DNA from: Drosophila persimilis
Lineage: Eukaryota; Arthropoda; Insecta; Diptera; Drosophilidae
DNA: 64,000 bases
Assembly: GCF_003286085.1 (NCBI RefSeq)
Contig: NW_020825312.1
Location: 4,960,001-5,024,000 of the forward strand
Direction: 5' to 3'
Below are positions 1-12,201 of this stretch, in pieces. Each line of letters begins with the position of its first letter. Positions within the stretch are counted from its first letter, which is position 1. Made by a program: the position numbers and the translations under genes. The notes under the pieces were generated by a model. The model made no database searches. It had not been told where the DNA came from and saw only the letters and a list, made by a program, of their open reading frames with translations.

Positions 1-3000
1 ACGTAAGTTGATTTGACTATTAATCAAGATGAGTAAATTTCGTAATGCATCAACCTTCTGGCAGCATGCTCAATGAACAGAATGAGCGAATTATAGCCGA
101 CTTCCAAGGTAAACTTATGATATCCGAGCGTCAGCGACAGTCGGCAGATGTCCGGGCCAGCACACTGGACTCCAGTCGCGAATCCAACAGGAATGAGGTC
201 ACCCAACTGCGCGCCGAGATCGGAGCCCTGCGCCAGACCTACATTAGCCTGGAGACTGAAAAAGACACTCTTCTGGTAAAAGGCCAGAGCTCTGCTCCCC
301 TTTCATTCTATTTACTTTTTGTCGATCTTCTTTAATGCTTCTCGTCAACATTAGCATCAGTTGGATGGCAAAACCGAGCGAGCATATAAATTGGAATACG
401 AGCTCAAGGACTGCAAGGAGAAGCGGAATTGTCTGGAACAAAGCGTCAAGGAACTGGAGGAGCAAGTGCGGTGAGTCCTTAGTCCTGAATAGAATCGCTG
501 AACGTCTGTCCGGTCCGTGTGTTGCCCCATTGGATCGACTAAAAACTGTAAAGTGTGTTTCCTGCCTTATAGCATTGCTTAGGGTCTGGTCTCCTGCTTG
601 GATTATAATTCCAAGCCCCACCTTATACCCGAATATTACTCGAACATCTTTATTTCCTGTTTGCACGCGACTCGTTTGAGGCGGAAGCGCGCCCCCGATC
701 GGTTGGCTTGCGCCTGGGATCCACGCGTAACCGGCATCGGTTTGGTGTCGCTTGAGCCACTTGATAGCGCAGACATCACGGGTCAACGTCCTCTCGTCCT
801 TAGGGCTGAATAGAATCGTTGAACGTCTGTCCTTGCAAGGCACAGTAGTATTCTTGTTTATTTTGCACATTGCTTTATTTTATTTGTCTTATTGAGAGTT
901 ATCTTAAATACAACTCGTATATTAGTCGCTGTAATACATTCATGGCACAATCCTATCCCCCGTGGCTGCGAAACCATCGAAAAGGTTACCCGAATATTTC
1001 TAAAAACCACCTAAAACAACAAGAACAAAATGGTTAATGGAATAACAAATGGATCACTGCGATCAAAAAACACTTGGCATGCATCACAAAAGATCAAAGA
1101 GAAGGATGAAGAGAGTAGGCATGCGGGGACTCAAAACCAGACCCAGACAAAGACCCAGAGACTACAAAGGATAGTTTGAAAGGCTGGTATTAACATTTAG
1201 TTTAGGGAGGGAGAACCGGAGTGTAGATCATTGAGGAACTTTGAGTTGTGTCGCTCGATCGTTAAATACCTCGCCAGGCTCACGCTTGGAGCACTGCAGT
1301 TGCTTAGGCCCCTCTGGTCCGCCTCCGTGGCCGTGTAGCCGGGGCGGCAGACGCACTTGGCTCGACTGCCGAAGGCCAAGATCGATGTATTCGTCTGGGA
1401 GTGACTCTTGAGTGGCTCTAGCCACTGGCCAGCCCCACAGGGACCTCGGGTGTACAGCTTGTGACACTGGCCGTTGATCTCGACCATGCCAGGCGTCGAC
1501 TCGCAGATGTTCTGCTCCACGTCGGCGCCCGAGCCGAAGCCAGATCCGGAGCCCGTGCCGGAACACTGTTGGTCCAAGTTAGTGAGTACTCCCGCACAGC
1601 CGCACATTCCATTGTAGGAGATGCCGTCGAGCGAGGGGCGCGCGGTGAAATCGAAGATCACCACTTGATGGAGCGAGCACGGGCCCTGGGAGCCTATTCG
1701 ATAGCAAGAGTCCTCGGCCGGGAAGTACAGACGATTCTTGCCGCAAAAGTTGCGCACACAGGAGGTGGCATTCACCAGGAACTCGTTGGCACCGCACGGT
1801 CCCCGTGTGTACAGGCGATAGCAGATGCCATCGGTCCAGGGCACGTAGCCTTCCTTGCACAGACACCTGGCCCGAGGCAGCAGTTGCAAAGAGCCATCAG
1901 TCGTCGCCTCAGCATTGTCGGGTATGCGAAATATGTGTCCAGGAGGACAGGGTCCCGGAGTATCTGAAATCAGGAGAGAACTTGGAATAAGGAGGGGGGA
2001 CTACTGTACTGTCAAATGGAACCCTACCGAGCTCGAAGCACATCTGCTGAGGGGCATGATATTGGGGCAGATGCTGCTGGCAGTCGCACCGACCACCCGG
2101 CATGAAAATGTGACCCGGCGTGGAGCAAGGTCCTTTGGTATAGTGCTCATAGCACGAGTCCTCCGACGGAGAGTAGTACAAGGCCAGTTCGCCTGCATCC
2201 TCGCACCTGCACTCGGCCAGCCCGTCCTCGTTGCGCACCAGCAACTTTCCCCGGCTGCAGGGTCCACGACTTCGTCGCGTATAGCACTTGTTGTCTCTCG
2301 GCCAGAAGATCATTCCATCGGGGCACTGCAACGGACGCTTGCAGGTGCCCCACCGGTTGCCAGTCCTAGGATGAGGAGGAAATTGTGAATGAATGGTGAA
2401 TGAGCCAGATCCCTCCATGGGCTCACCTCTTGGCCTGATCTGGTAGGGGCTGAAAGTATTCTGTGCTCTGACACGGACCCCGCTCGTAAAGCTTGTGGCA
2501 CACAGAGCTGGTCAGAGGACTGAGAGCAGTTCCCGGCGGACAGCGGCACTCGGCCGCAGGAAGATCCTTCCGCTTGGCACTAACTGGTGTGGGACTCAGC
2601 TCCATGGTGTCTGGACAGGGATAGCCCAGAGTGAAGATCTTGAAGCACTTCTTTAGCGGCGTCCAGTAGAGCAGCTGCCAGCCCCCGGACATGCTGGCGC
2701 AGGGGTTCGTGGCCGGATCACTCCAGGGTGGCGGCACAATGCCGGCCGCCACCTGATAGCCGTGCTGTGAGCTGGTCAGCAGCAACAGCAGGCAGGTAAT
2801 CATGGTTGAGCCCGCCTGGAGGGCTGCCCAGCAGATGAGCAGCTTGCGACGTCTCATGGTGGATCTGGAAGAGCAAGAGGACCAATAGTTTGGCATCAGC
2901 TGGGAAGGCAACTAATGGATTTTCACTTTTGTTTGGTAGAGTGGGGCTAGGGTAGGAGGAGGAGGAGGCTCGGCTTGGCTCGGCTCGCCTCTCATTATAC

Positions 3001-6000
3001 CGGATGATTGATGATTTTTCTATTGTCGGGGGCAGCTGTTTATAAATCAATTCACTTTTGCGGACGCGGACGCAGACGCAGACGCAGGCACAGGCCCCGA
3101 AGCGAGTCCAATTTGAATTAGCCAACCCTCTGGGGCATCTGATTATCGCAGTGCTTGGACTCGAACTAGCCCCGGTCAGAGCCGCAGCCAGAGACGAAAC
3201 GAACCAAAAACCACAACAGAAAAACCAGTAAACGGTTCGTGCGCTGTTAACCATGACCCAAATACCCATTTATCTTGACTTCTGTTCGCCTTGCGTCTGC
3301 TTGGCCAGAAATCTTCTGCTGCTCATAATCGAAACGCCATTTTATGTAAGAGCAAATGACGAAACCTGCAACAGTGGCAGGCAACACATCGGCCACAACA
3401 GCCGCAGCAGCAGCCGCAGCCGCCGCCGCAGAAGCCAGCCAAGCGGTGGACACGAGAGGTGCCACACTCTGCACCAGTTCCCCATATACATGTATCCGAT
3501 CCATGCTGGCGGATAGTTGCGTGATTTCTGGCCAGTCTTAGGTTGCGTTGTTAGCTGCTGTAATAGCAACAGGTTTGGGGTTTGGCTTTGGGTTTGGTTT
3601 GGGCTCTTGGTTTTGCTTTTGTTTTACATCCAATCAAAATCTTCCGTCTCCTGTGATTCTCGCCTCGACACACAACAATGATTAGTGATTATTTGCTTAG
3701 GCACCTTTTGCAACTCCTTCGTGAATTTCCAAAAACAAGTTGGAGTGCGCTCAATTTGGATTTTGATTTGGCTGTAGCGTCCTCCCCGCAACGAAACGAT
3801 AACACAATAACAAAACAAAACATATAAAAAAAAACACATCAAAAACGCGATCATCCAAAAGACATACAATTCAATTCCCTAAGGCAGAACCGACGCGACT
3901 CGACCGATACCGACCAATCGACCGACCAACCAACCAACCAACTAACCGACCGACCGACTGAGCCGACCGTTCGCTCAGGCAGGTAACAAACATCTGAGCC
4001 CGGCCAACACTCTGCTGGCCTGCCCGACTCGCTCTTAGCGTCCAGCGCGCTCTTGCATGGAAACTACAAGCTGCAGAGCATAGTTTATGTCAAAGATTTA
4101 GTAGCCATGTGTTAACCACTTTGGCCGTAAAGCCAACAGCCAACAGCCGACAGCCAACAGCGGGCGTCGAAATGTCAGTCATCGAGCATACACATGTCAT
4201 GCCCATACCCGTACATATGTATATACTTGCGAGTATATCCCTCATTCTCTTTCTCTTAGCCTTTTGGGTTCTGCGTCAGCCCCCGACGGGTATTTGAACT
4301 TTGTTTAGCCTTAATGACTGACAGACAAAGACGTTGATGGCGATGGCGATGGCGATGGCGACTTCACTGCTCTGTGAGCTGTGTGTTCTTGAGCTTCAAT
4401 CCGAATTGCGGATGTGTGCCTGCTACGTGCCTGGCATTCACATATATCTACATATATCTAGACACACATGTATATTTGTGTCTGGTTGCTTTTGGGGCGC
4501 CCGAGAGAGGGTCAGGCTCCTCGAGTCTTTGGCATTGGTGGAGCTCTGCAGCCAGACGGGGTCTTGCCTTGTCCGAACCTTAATGATAATTCAATATTCG
4601 GGCGCAATACAGGGGAGAAAAGATGTATGTGATCGAGGGTCTAGGAAAACAATGATAAGCCTAGGATTGGTGTGTCAAGATTGTAGAACAGTGAATAGTT
4701 CTAATCGATTTCCTATGTGTACACTCTCTCCAAAACAGCAAACTGACCAACCAAATTCGACAGCACGACTCGGAGCTGAATGAGACTTCAACGGAAAGTA
4801 AAACGCTGCGGCAGCAGATTGTGGCACTCAAAGCCAGCCGCGATGAGGCCATAGCAGAGAATGGGTGAGCAAAAAAGACATTACCGCAGCGATCATAGAA
4901 CTGCTTCCGCGCTCAGCCAAAGTTTTTTCCTCGCACAGTGACCATTAATATGTAGTTTTTTTATGGCAATTTTGTATAATACAATGTACATGTGTACACA
5001 TTTTGTAATCGCTGTAGCCGCCTGATGGACAAACTGACCGATGCCCAGGTGGAGGCCAGGACGCTGCAGAAGAAGCTCAGGGAGTCGGAGCTGAAGGTTG
5101 CGAACATGAAGGAGCAGCTGCACAACTACGTCCAGGAGGTTAAGAAGGCCGAGGACCTGCTCATGCAAAAGGTCAGTCTAGTTATTTAAGTTGTGGATAA
5201 GAGACAAGTACTCGAGCCGCCAAACTAATGCCGACAGGTATGCTCTAACTTTAAGGAAAAGGAGCGGGACGAACTCCTGGACAACTTCCACAGCCTCACC
5301 ACCGAACAGGTGGCGCTCGAGGGCAACAATTACAGCCTGGAGTGTGAGGCAGCCGAATCAAAGTAAGTAAACATTGCTTTTGCGGCTTGGGCTAAAGTCT
5401 AATCGTTTCAGGCGTCAGATCTGCGAGCTGGAGTGCGAGGTGCGCAACCTCAAGGATCATCTGCAGTGCTGCCAGTGCAAACTGAAGGAGATGGAAGTAC
5501 AACTTACCGCCGCCCGGGCGAAGGCCCGCTGCCTTAAGCAGGAACTGGAGAATGCCCGCGACGATCTGCGCATCCAGAAGGTCGATCTTGACGCTCGTAG
5601 AGAGCTGTGCGACAAGCTGGATGTGGAGAAGGAGAAGCTTAATGCGGAGTTGAATGAAGTCAATGAAACTAGAAAGAAGGTGAGCTTTAGCTCGTCCCCC
5701 AATGCGTACCACTATCCTCGCTAAGGCCCTAGTCTTAGTTTGCCTCGTCGCATGCTAATCCATGCTAGTGGTAGTCCAACTAGCGGTATAACTACAACCA
5801 CAATAACTAGAATCAACTTCGCAGTTGGACAAGCAATGCAAGCAGCTGCGCGACGAACTCCAACAGACGGCGGCCGTCAACCAAGTGGCCACAGCGACCA
5901 CGGACGAGTTGCTGGAGCACCTGCACCAAGATCAACAGCGTCAGGATGACGACGGCATCAGGACCAACAACGAGATGGAACGACTGCGACATCTGTACCA

Positions 6001-6240
6001 ACAGACCATGGTAAGCAAACGTGAATCAATCTTGATAGACGACACACTAGGCCCTTCCCTTTCCCCCTTTGAAATAAGGAAAAGCTGCAGGAGGAGCGTC
6101 TTCGCTGCACTCAACAGAAGCAACTGGCCACCAAGTACGAGGAGCAGGCCCGTGAACTGCGCAAGAACCTCGAGCAGGATCGTTTCTGTAGGGCCCGTAC
6201 GCGTGAAGTCAGTCCAAGGGTGCCCTCGGAAACTTTGTAG
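1..6240 (+). CDS. Bld10: Bld10/Cep135 centriolar coiled-coil protein, 3' part (partial gene)
   Basis: Exons: end of an upstream exon at 1-2, then 65-275, 361-470, 4739-4864, 5018-5171, 5238-5362, 5412-5679, 5825-6010, 6079-6240 (stop TAG). All joins have GT-AG sites and keep one frame, giving about 447 C-terminal residues; the 5' part lies left of the window. The protein is almost wholly heptad-rich coiled coil. The stretch around MKEQLHNYVQEVKKAE and the following KEKERDELLDNFHSL resembles, from memory, the conserved region shared by human CEP135 and TSGA10. That family builds the centriole cartwheel and wall and is needed for basal bodies and sperm flagella. The 4.3-kb intron (471-4738) is out of scale with the others (50-155 nt) and hosts an opposite-strand gene. 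The last exon is tail-to-tail with the next gene, the two stop codons being 128 bp apart. Family assignment is firm; orthology to Bld10 rests on the similarity and likely synteny. Confidence 0.82.
1197..2857 (-). CDS. Secreted cysteine-rich protein, DUF4789-like, nested in a Bld10 intron
   Basis: Exons on the minus strand: 2857-2427, 2365-2028, 1963-1197. The GT-AG joins keep frame and give 511 residues. The ATG at 2857 is followed by a hydrophobic stretch (about residues 5-28, LLICWAALQAG then TCLLLLLTSS), read as a signal peptide or anchor. The rest holds about six or seven repeats of a block centred on Y-x-x-G-P-C (KLYERGPC, HYTKGPC, RLYTRGPC, KLYTRGPC) with paired cysteines such as CRC and CVC. 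That pattern fits the arthropod DUF4789 family, whose function I do not know. A Gly/Ser-rich linker (SGTGSGSGFGSG) lies near residue 365. The whole gene sits inside the 471-4738 intron of Bld10 on the opposite strand. A TATA-like box about 180 bp upstream suits an independently transcribed gene. Confidence 0.8.
3039..3044 (-). promoter_or_regulatory. Possible TATA box of the nested cysteine-rich gene
   Basis: TATAAA on the minus strand, about 180 bp before the ATG at 2857. It would put transcription start near 3010 and a 5' UTR of roughly 150 nt. No Inr was checked rigorously. Confidence 0.35.
3050..4738. other. Remainder of the large Bld10 intron, non-coding
   Basis: No coding exon seen. 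It holds an (ACCG/ACCA)-type low-complexity tract at about 3898-3968, a GATGGC hexamer run at 4335-4362, and a run of GCAGCC-like repeats at 3400-3440. It probably contains the regulatory DNA of the nested minus-strand gene. The other side of the intron, 471-1196, is also non-coding and would hold that gene's 3' UTR. Confidence 0.6.
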
Positions 6241-6328
6241 ACATGTTCGATCCTTTTATTCATTAATTTTGTTCGTTAGTTTCATTTTAACTCAAATTTT
6301 ATGTTCTTAGAGGCTCTCGAAGTTGTAT

Positions 6329-6334
6329 AATAAA
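6329..6334 (+). terminator. Poly(A) signal of Bld10
   Basis: Canonical AATAAA about 90 nt after the Bld10 stop. It lies only 35 bp from the stop codon of the convergent gene, so the two 3' UTRs must be very short or overlap. Confidence 0.6.
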
Positions 6335-6368
6335 AATTGTAAAAACGAAATTAAAATTTGTGCTAACG

Positions 6369-9300
6369 TTACTCCTTCTGCTCCTCCTCCTCCTGCAGAA
6401 TGGATCGGCTGTCGTTCGTGCAGATGGAGGCCAGGCTGACGTAGGTTCTGAGCAAGCAGGGGCAGTGTGCGAATTGCGGCAACCCTAAATCATCCTCGTA
6501 GTTGCTGAAGTCTTCCCCGTATACAGTCTGGTATTCTGACCCCATGCAGGTAATCTCGGTGGCGGCAGAGTTGCTGGATCCTGGGAAGATACGATTAATG
6601 AGGTAGGAAAAGTGGAAATAAATATATCTTTTCGCTTACGGCAAGAGTATCCGCCGTTGTTGTCATCGGTGGAATACATTCTTCCGAAGGCAGCGTTCGA
6701 CTGACTAGTGCTGTCGGTATCGCCATCCGACTGGCTCATACGTGTCTTTACGATCCGCTCCCAGTCAATTCTGCTTCGAATATTGTCCGCAATATTGCGC
6801 ATCGCCCGCACTTTCCCGCACTCATCCTCGAAGGTGACAGAGCGTGTACGCTTCTCGCAGACATAAATCGGCACCACTTGCTTACACGCATCATTATCGG
6901 CTGTGGCACAGTTGAAGGCGCCAGCCAACTGACACAGTGCTGGGAGTCTTGGAACTAGTGATTGGTTGGGCGGATTATATGTGCTGCCATTTGAGTACTG
7001 ATAATTTATAAGACGCGAGGACGTTGCCTGTGGCCCAAGGTAGCTGTCTATGGAGATGTTGCATCCGGAGAGACTACGCCCACTGCAATCAGTGTCACAG
7101 CCATGTGCCTGAACATGCTTCTTGTTGAGAACCTTAGACGGTTTATTATCCATATTATGACTGGTGGTACCAGTACCACTGCTGTCTACATTTTCTGCAT
7201 CCTCAGAGCGCCCGTAGCTGTACTGATACGTGGACTCGTATTGTTGATACTGCTTGGTATTGTCGGGACCTTTCTGTTGGGATTTGGTATTCGTGGGCGA
7301 CGACTTCCTAGATCGCTCTGTATGCTTGGCTCTACCGGAAGTTTTTGGCTTCTCGACCTTTGGTTGGTTGGTGTCACAGTAACATCCCGCTGGATGAAGG
7401 TCACACTTAGCCGCCGGAGGCAATGGATCACAGAATGGCGAAGACTTTTTTAAGGGACACGCTGTACCAACTGGAATGTCTTCGTCGTCATCTAGGTACT
7501 GTTGCTCTTTGGGTTCCTCGAGGACCTGCGTTTGTTGGCTGGGGCCGGAGGACACTGGCTTACACTGGCACTGCTTAGCCGGATAGCGGCGACTGTTGCT
7601 ACGGTGTTCTGCATCTGCATCTTGTTCAGATTGCTCTGTTAGGGATCCTCGACTAATATATTTCATATATTTTTGCGAAGAAGGGGATTGAGCACTATAA
7701 ATTTTCCTTGATAAAGCTGATGGTGAGTCTTGACGCTGATTTTGCTTCTTCTCTTTCTGCGATGCAGTTTGGACATCTTGGACATCTGTGTCATCATTTG
7801 GCGACCATGTCGAAAATTGTTCCGCTTTACTGACGGCCACGCCCGATATAGCCGATTTACCGCTGCCGATTTCCTGGTTGATTTCCGGCTCTGTTTGGAC
7901 GAGTCCTTTGTATTGGTTTTCCTGGAGGTCGTTTTGGTCGAGCCTCTCGTGTTGTCTCCCCTGGAGATCGGCTTGGGTAATTCCGTCGTGTTGACTTCCC
8001 TGGACATCGGTTTGGGGGACTGTCTCTTGTCGACTCCCCTGCGGGTCAGTTTGCGTAACTTGTTCCTCTAGCGCTTTCAGATCCGTTTGAGTCAACCTCG
8101 TCACTTTCTTGGATAATTCTTCATCATTTTGGACTTCCTGGGCACGGCAATCGCATTTCAGGTTGCGACGCACCCTGTCCTTCTCAACTCTTTTATTAGA
8201 GGTGGAAATTTGATCCCTTTCGTCATATGCTGATTGCAGGGGCTTACAAGTCCCTTCTGGACAAGAGTCAACACAGACTCTCTTTTGTCCAGCTCTCGGA
8301 TCACGTCCATCATCCTGTGCGGGGCGTTGGTATGTGTTTTCTCCATCCGGTTGAAATTCCTGAGCAGCGGAAGTGCATTTTTTGTTGTGGCACACGGCTT
8401 TGCTCCTCTCAACTCTTTTATCAGAGGTGGATAATGAAACTTGATCGTCATATGCTGATTGCGAAGGCTTTCCAGTCACTCCTGGACAAGAGTCAACACA
8501 GACTCTCTTTTGTCCAGCTCTCGGATCACGTCCATCATCCTGTGCGGGGCGTTGGTATGTGTTTTCTCCATCCGGTTGAAATTCCTGAGCAGCGGAAGTG
8601 CATTTTTTGTTGCGGCACACGACTTTGCTCCTCTCAACTCTTTTATCAGAGGTGGATATTGAAAATTGATCGTCATATGCTGATTGCGAAGGCTTTCCCG
8701 TCACTCCTGGACAAGAGTCAACACAGACTCTCTTTTGTCCAGCTCTCGGATCACGTCCATCATCCTGTGCGAGGCGTTGGTATGTGTATTCTCCATCCGT
8801 TTGAAATTCCTGAGCAGCGGAAGTGCATTTTTTGTTGCGGCACACGACTTTGCTCCTCTCAACTCTTTTATCAGAGGTGGAAATTGAAACTTCATCGTCA
8901 TATGCTGATTGCGGGGACTTTCCAGTCACTCTTGGACAAGAGTCAAGAAAGACTCCCTTTTGTTCAGCCCTCGGGTCACGCCCATCATCCTGTGCAGGGC
9001 GTTGGTTGGTGTATTCTCCATCTGTTTGAAATTCCTGGGCAACGCAACCGCATTTCTTCTTCTGGCACACAGCTCTGTCCCTCTCAACTGTTTTATCAGG
9101 TGTGAAAATTGAAACTTGATCGTCATATGCTGATTGCGGGGGTTTTCCAGTCACTCCTGGAACTCCTCCCTTTTGTCCAGATCTCGATTCACTTCTATCT
9201 TCCTGAGCGGGGAGTTGGCCTGTGAATTTTCCATCACCTAGTACTTCCTTGAGAAGGCAAGCGCATTTTTTGTTGCTGCACACGGCTTTGCCCCTCTCAG

Positions 9301-11972
9301 CTCTTTTATCAGAGGTGGACATTTGATTCCTTTCATCATATGCTGATTCCGGGGGCTTTCCAGTCACTCCTGGACAAGAGTCAGCACAGACTCCCTTTTG
9401 TCCAGCTCTCGGGTCACGTCCATCGTCCTGTGCGGGGCGTTGGTATGTGTATTCTCCATCCGTTTGAAATTCCTGAGCAGCGGAAGTGCATTTTTTGTTG
9501 CGGCACACGGCTTTGCTCCTGTCAACTCTTTTATCAGAGGTGGAAATTGAAACTTCATCGTCATATGCTGATTGCGGGGTCTTTCCAGTCACTCGTGGAC
9601 AAGAGTCAAGAAGTCCCTTTTGTTCAGCTCTCGGGTCACGCCCATCATCCTGTACGGGGCGTTCGTTGGTGTATTCTCCATCCGTTTGGGCTTCCTGGGA
9701 AACGCAAGCGCATTTTTTCTTCTGGCACACTGCTCTGCCCCTCTCACCTGTTTCATCAGGTCTGGAAATTGGAACGCTCTCTTGTTGACTTCCCTGGAGA
9801 TCGTTTTTGGTGAGCATATCGAGGCGACTGCCGCCCATGTCGGTCTGCGCAGGTCCCTCGTGTTGACTCCCTTGGGGGTCAGTTTGGGTGAGTTGCTCCT
9901 CTAGCAACTTCAGATCCGTTTGAGTCAGCCTCGTCTCTTTCTTGACGAATTCATCATCAGTTTGGACTTCCTGGGTAACGCAAGGGCATTTTTCCTTGTG
10001 GGAAACGGCTTCGCCCCTCTCAGCTATTTTATCAGCTGTGGAAATTGGAACCCCTTCGTCATATGCGGATTTCGGCGGCTTAAAAGTCCCTCCTGGACAA
10101 GAGTCAACACAGACTCCCTCTTCTCCCGATTTCGGTTCACGTCCATCATCCTGTGCGGGGTGTTGGTATTTGTATTCTGCTTCCGTTTTGTCTTTCTGGC
10201 CAACGCAAACGCATTTTTCCTTGTCGCAGACGCCTCTCTCCTCATATGCTGATTGCGGGGGCTTACAATTCACTGCTGGACAAGAGTCAAGACAGGCCGA
10301 CTCCTTATTTTTATCAGGGGTGAAAGCGATTTCGTCATACTTTGATTCCCCGGGCTCCCGCTTTATATGTGGGATTCTAGTGTAGGTGGGATTCGATTCC
10401 AGCTGGGATCCCTCGCCTGCTTTTCCCTGTTCACTTCCGGCGTCGCCGTTTTCGTTTTCGTTCTCGTACTTGTCCATGTATTCGAAGAACTTTTGGCCCT
10501 TGGTGGTGTTATCCGCTTGCTCGTCTATTTCCTTCCCTTCTGTTTTGAGTTTTCCCACTACTGCCTGGGACTTCGATCCCCGCCTGCGTGTGGATGATTT
10601 TGACTTGGATTCCTTCCGCATTGTGACCTTCAGAAGCTTCTCGTGACTCTCGACATTGTACTGGTCCAGCGAGGAGGTGTCGATTGCGGCTCCGCTCTTC
10701 TTCAGCTTACTGCGTATCTTTTCATCCACCGCTCTGCTACCTTTTGAGGAGCTCCGGCTCTTCGACCGGGATGGGTCCTCCGAAGCTCGGTGGCTCCTAT
10801 GCTTTAGTTTTTGCGCACGGTCGGGCATGACGCAGGCACACCAACTGCGACAGAAGTCCTCAGTGTTCAGGTCGGTCGTCGTTCGCGGATTGAACGGAGC
10901 CGGTAAGACACACGCCCAGCTCGGCTGATACTGACAGCACGGACTGGGCACTACAGGTATGGGTACACTTGGCCGCAGCCTGCAGCATGCGTAGTTGTTA
11001 TCGTCTTGAAACTGTTGCTGCGCATCGGCAAAATAGGCGATACATCTTGAGCTGTTTCCATAATCACACTGATATACAGACCGCGGCTCCAGGTCGCGGC
11101 ACTTGTTCCTCTGCCGGGGTATGTAATTGCAGCCACCTTCAGCTCGTTTGTACCTCTTGTTTGTGTGGGACACGGTTGTACAGCTCAGGGTCTGTATTAT
11201 TCGCTGGTCACCAGTGTCACAGGATTGGCTCTCATCCGACGACTCTTCCGCGGAGAATTCCTTATCGTGCAGCTCCATATACGACTCTACACTTGGCTGC
11301 AGCGTGCAGCATGCGTTGTTGTTATCGTCTTGAAGCTGTTGCTGCGCACCGGCAAAACAGGCGATACATCGTGAGCTGTTTCCATAATCACACTGATGTA
11401 CAGATCGCGGCTCTAGGTCGCGACACTTGTTCCTCTGCCGGGGTATGTAATTGCAGCCACCTTCAGCTCGTTTGCACCTCTTGTTTGTGTGTAACACGGT
11501 TGTACAGCTCAGGGTCTGTATTATTCGCTGGTCACCAGTGTCACAGGATTGGCTCTCATCCGACGACTCTTCCGCGGAGAACTCCTTATCGTGCAGCTCC
11601 ATATACGACTCTGAAGCTTTGTACTCGACGGGGTTTTGTATAATATTGCGGCGTAAGAACTTAAGCTGGTCTATTTCATACTTGATCCGCCTGTTCAGCT
11701 GGTTCATGTGCTGGCGCTCTCGAGCCTGGGTCTCTCTGTCTGGGACCTTGATGAGGGATCCTCGATCCACTCCCAAATTGTCCGCTGTGCGAAATAAGAC
11801 CTCACGCACCTGGGTCTGCGTGTTTCTAATGTAGAAGCAATTTCCGTTCTGCATCGATAAGCGTTGCTGTCGCTCGACCAGAATGCGGCCGCCTGGGGGG
11901 ATTGAGATATTGATATATAGACACATGTTTATATTCAGTGGTTAACCTACCCTTCTTGTGATTTCTCTCCAT
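6369..11972 (-). CDS. Large repeat-built, Cys- and charge-rich orphan protein (1,828 aa)
   Basis: Exons: 11972-11951 (MERNHKK plus one base), 11892-6640, 6580-6369 (stop TAA). The short first exon replaces an apparent start inside intron 1. The last join restores frame past a spurious intronic stop and adds about 70 residues ending EEEEQKE. Residues 1-100 are basic and helical. Residues 102-209 and 210-317 are a near-identical 108-aa duplication starting ESYMELHDKEF. Residues about 535-1270 are about nine copies of a roughly 75-aa unit (consensus parts SAYDDEVSISTSDKR, CRNKKCTSAAQEFQTDGEYT, DSCPGVTGKP), interrupted and followed by short QTDxQGSQ repeats. The C-terminal part is Ser/Gln/Lys-rich with Cys clusters. 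No enzymatic domain or membrane segment was recognised, so no function is assigned. Low complexity and fast repeat turnover suggest a structural or germline protein, but that is only inference. Confidence 0.78.
8115..10330 (-). repeat. About nine tandem copies of a roughly 225-bp coding minisatellite
   Basis: The motif cgtcatatgctgattgc recurs at about 8222, 8448, 8672, 8897, 9121, 9338 and 9561, a spacing close to 225 bp (75 codons). Neighbouring units are more alike than distant ones; the three between about 8230 and 8900 are nearly identical. One unit has lost part of its DSCP segment and others carry inserted QTDxQGSQ blocks. The period is a multiple of three, so copy-number change keeps the frame open. 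Confidence 0.88.
10964..11611 (-). repeat. 324-bp direct duplication inside the orphan gene
   Basis: Two adjacent in-frame 324-bp units (11611-11288 and 11287-10964), each encoding 108 residues from ESYMELHDKEF to the next unit. They differ at only a few bases, for example CRIACFAGA versus CRIAYFADA, so the duplication is recent or homogenised. Confidence 0.85.
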
Positions 11973-12195
11973 TTATATATACTTTTCTTGAAGTAGCTTG
12001 AGAGAAACGAGAACGATTTTTACAAAAATATATGATTTTCGTTTTTTTTTTTAGGGCGACCCCTATGTCTACTTTGGCATGCTGACTCGAACTAAAGAGT
12101 CAACTGTGTGGCTTCGGTTATAGTTGAATTTATTCATTCTATATTCTATTTAATTTCATTGCTTTAAATTGACAATATTTTGGTTCGTGTTCGTG

Positions 12196-12201
12196 TTTAT
12201 T
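12196..12201 (-). terminator. Candidate poly(A) signal of the 12.4-16.1 kb gene
   Basis: AATAAA on the minus strand about 215 nt past the stop at 12415; a second one lies at 12129-12134. The 11973-12414 gap holds nothing else I can name. Confidence 0.4.

Noticed and set aside
8220-9600. Regular spaced repeats resembling a CRISPR array
   Set aside because: The 225-bp unit is continuous coding sequence without spacers, in a eukaryotic gene.
9340-9813. Plus-strand 157-codon frame over the orphan gene's repeats
   Set aside because: It is the antisense of the 75-codon array; its repetition follows from the minus-strand gene.
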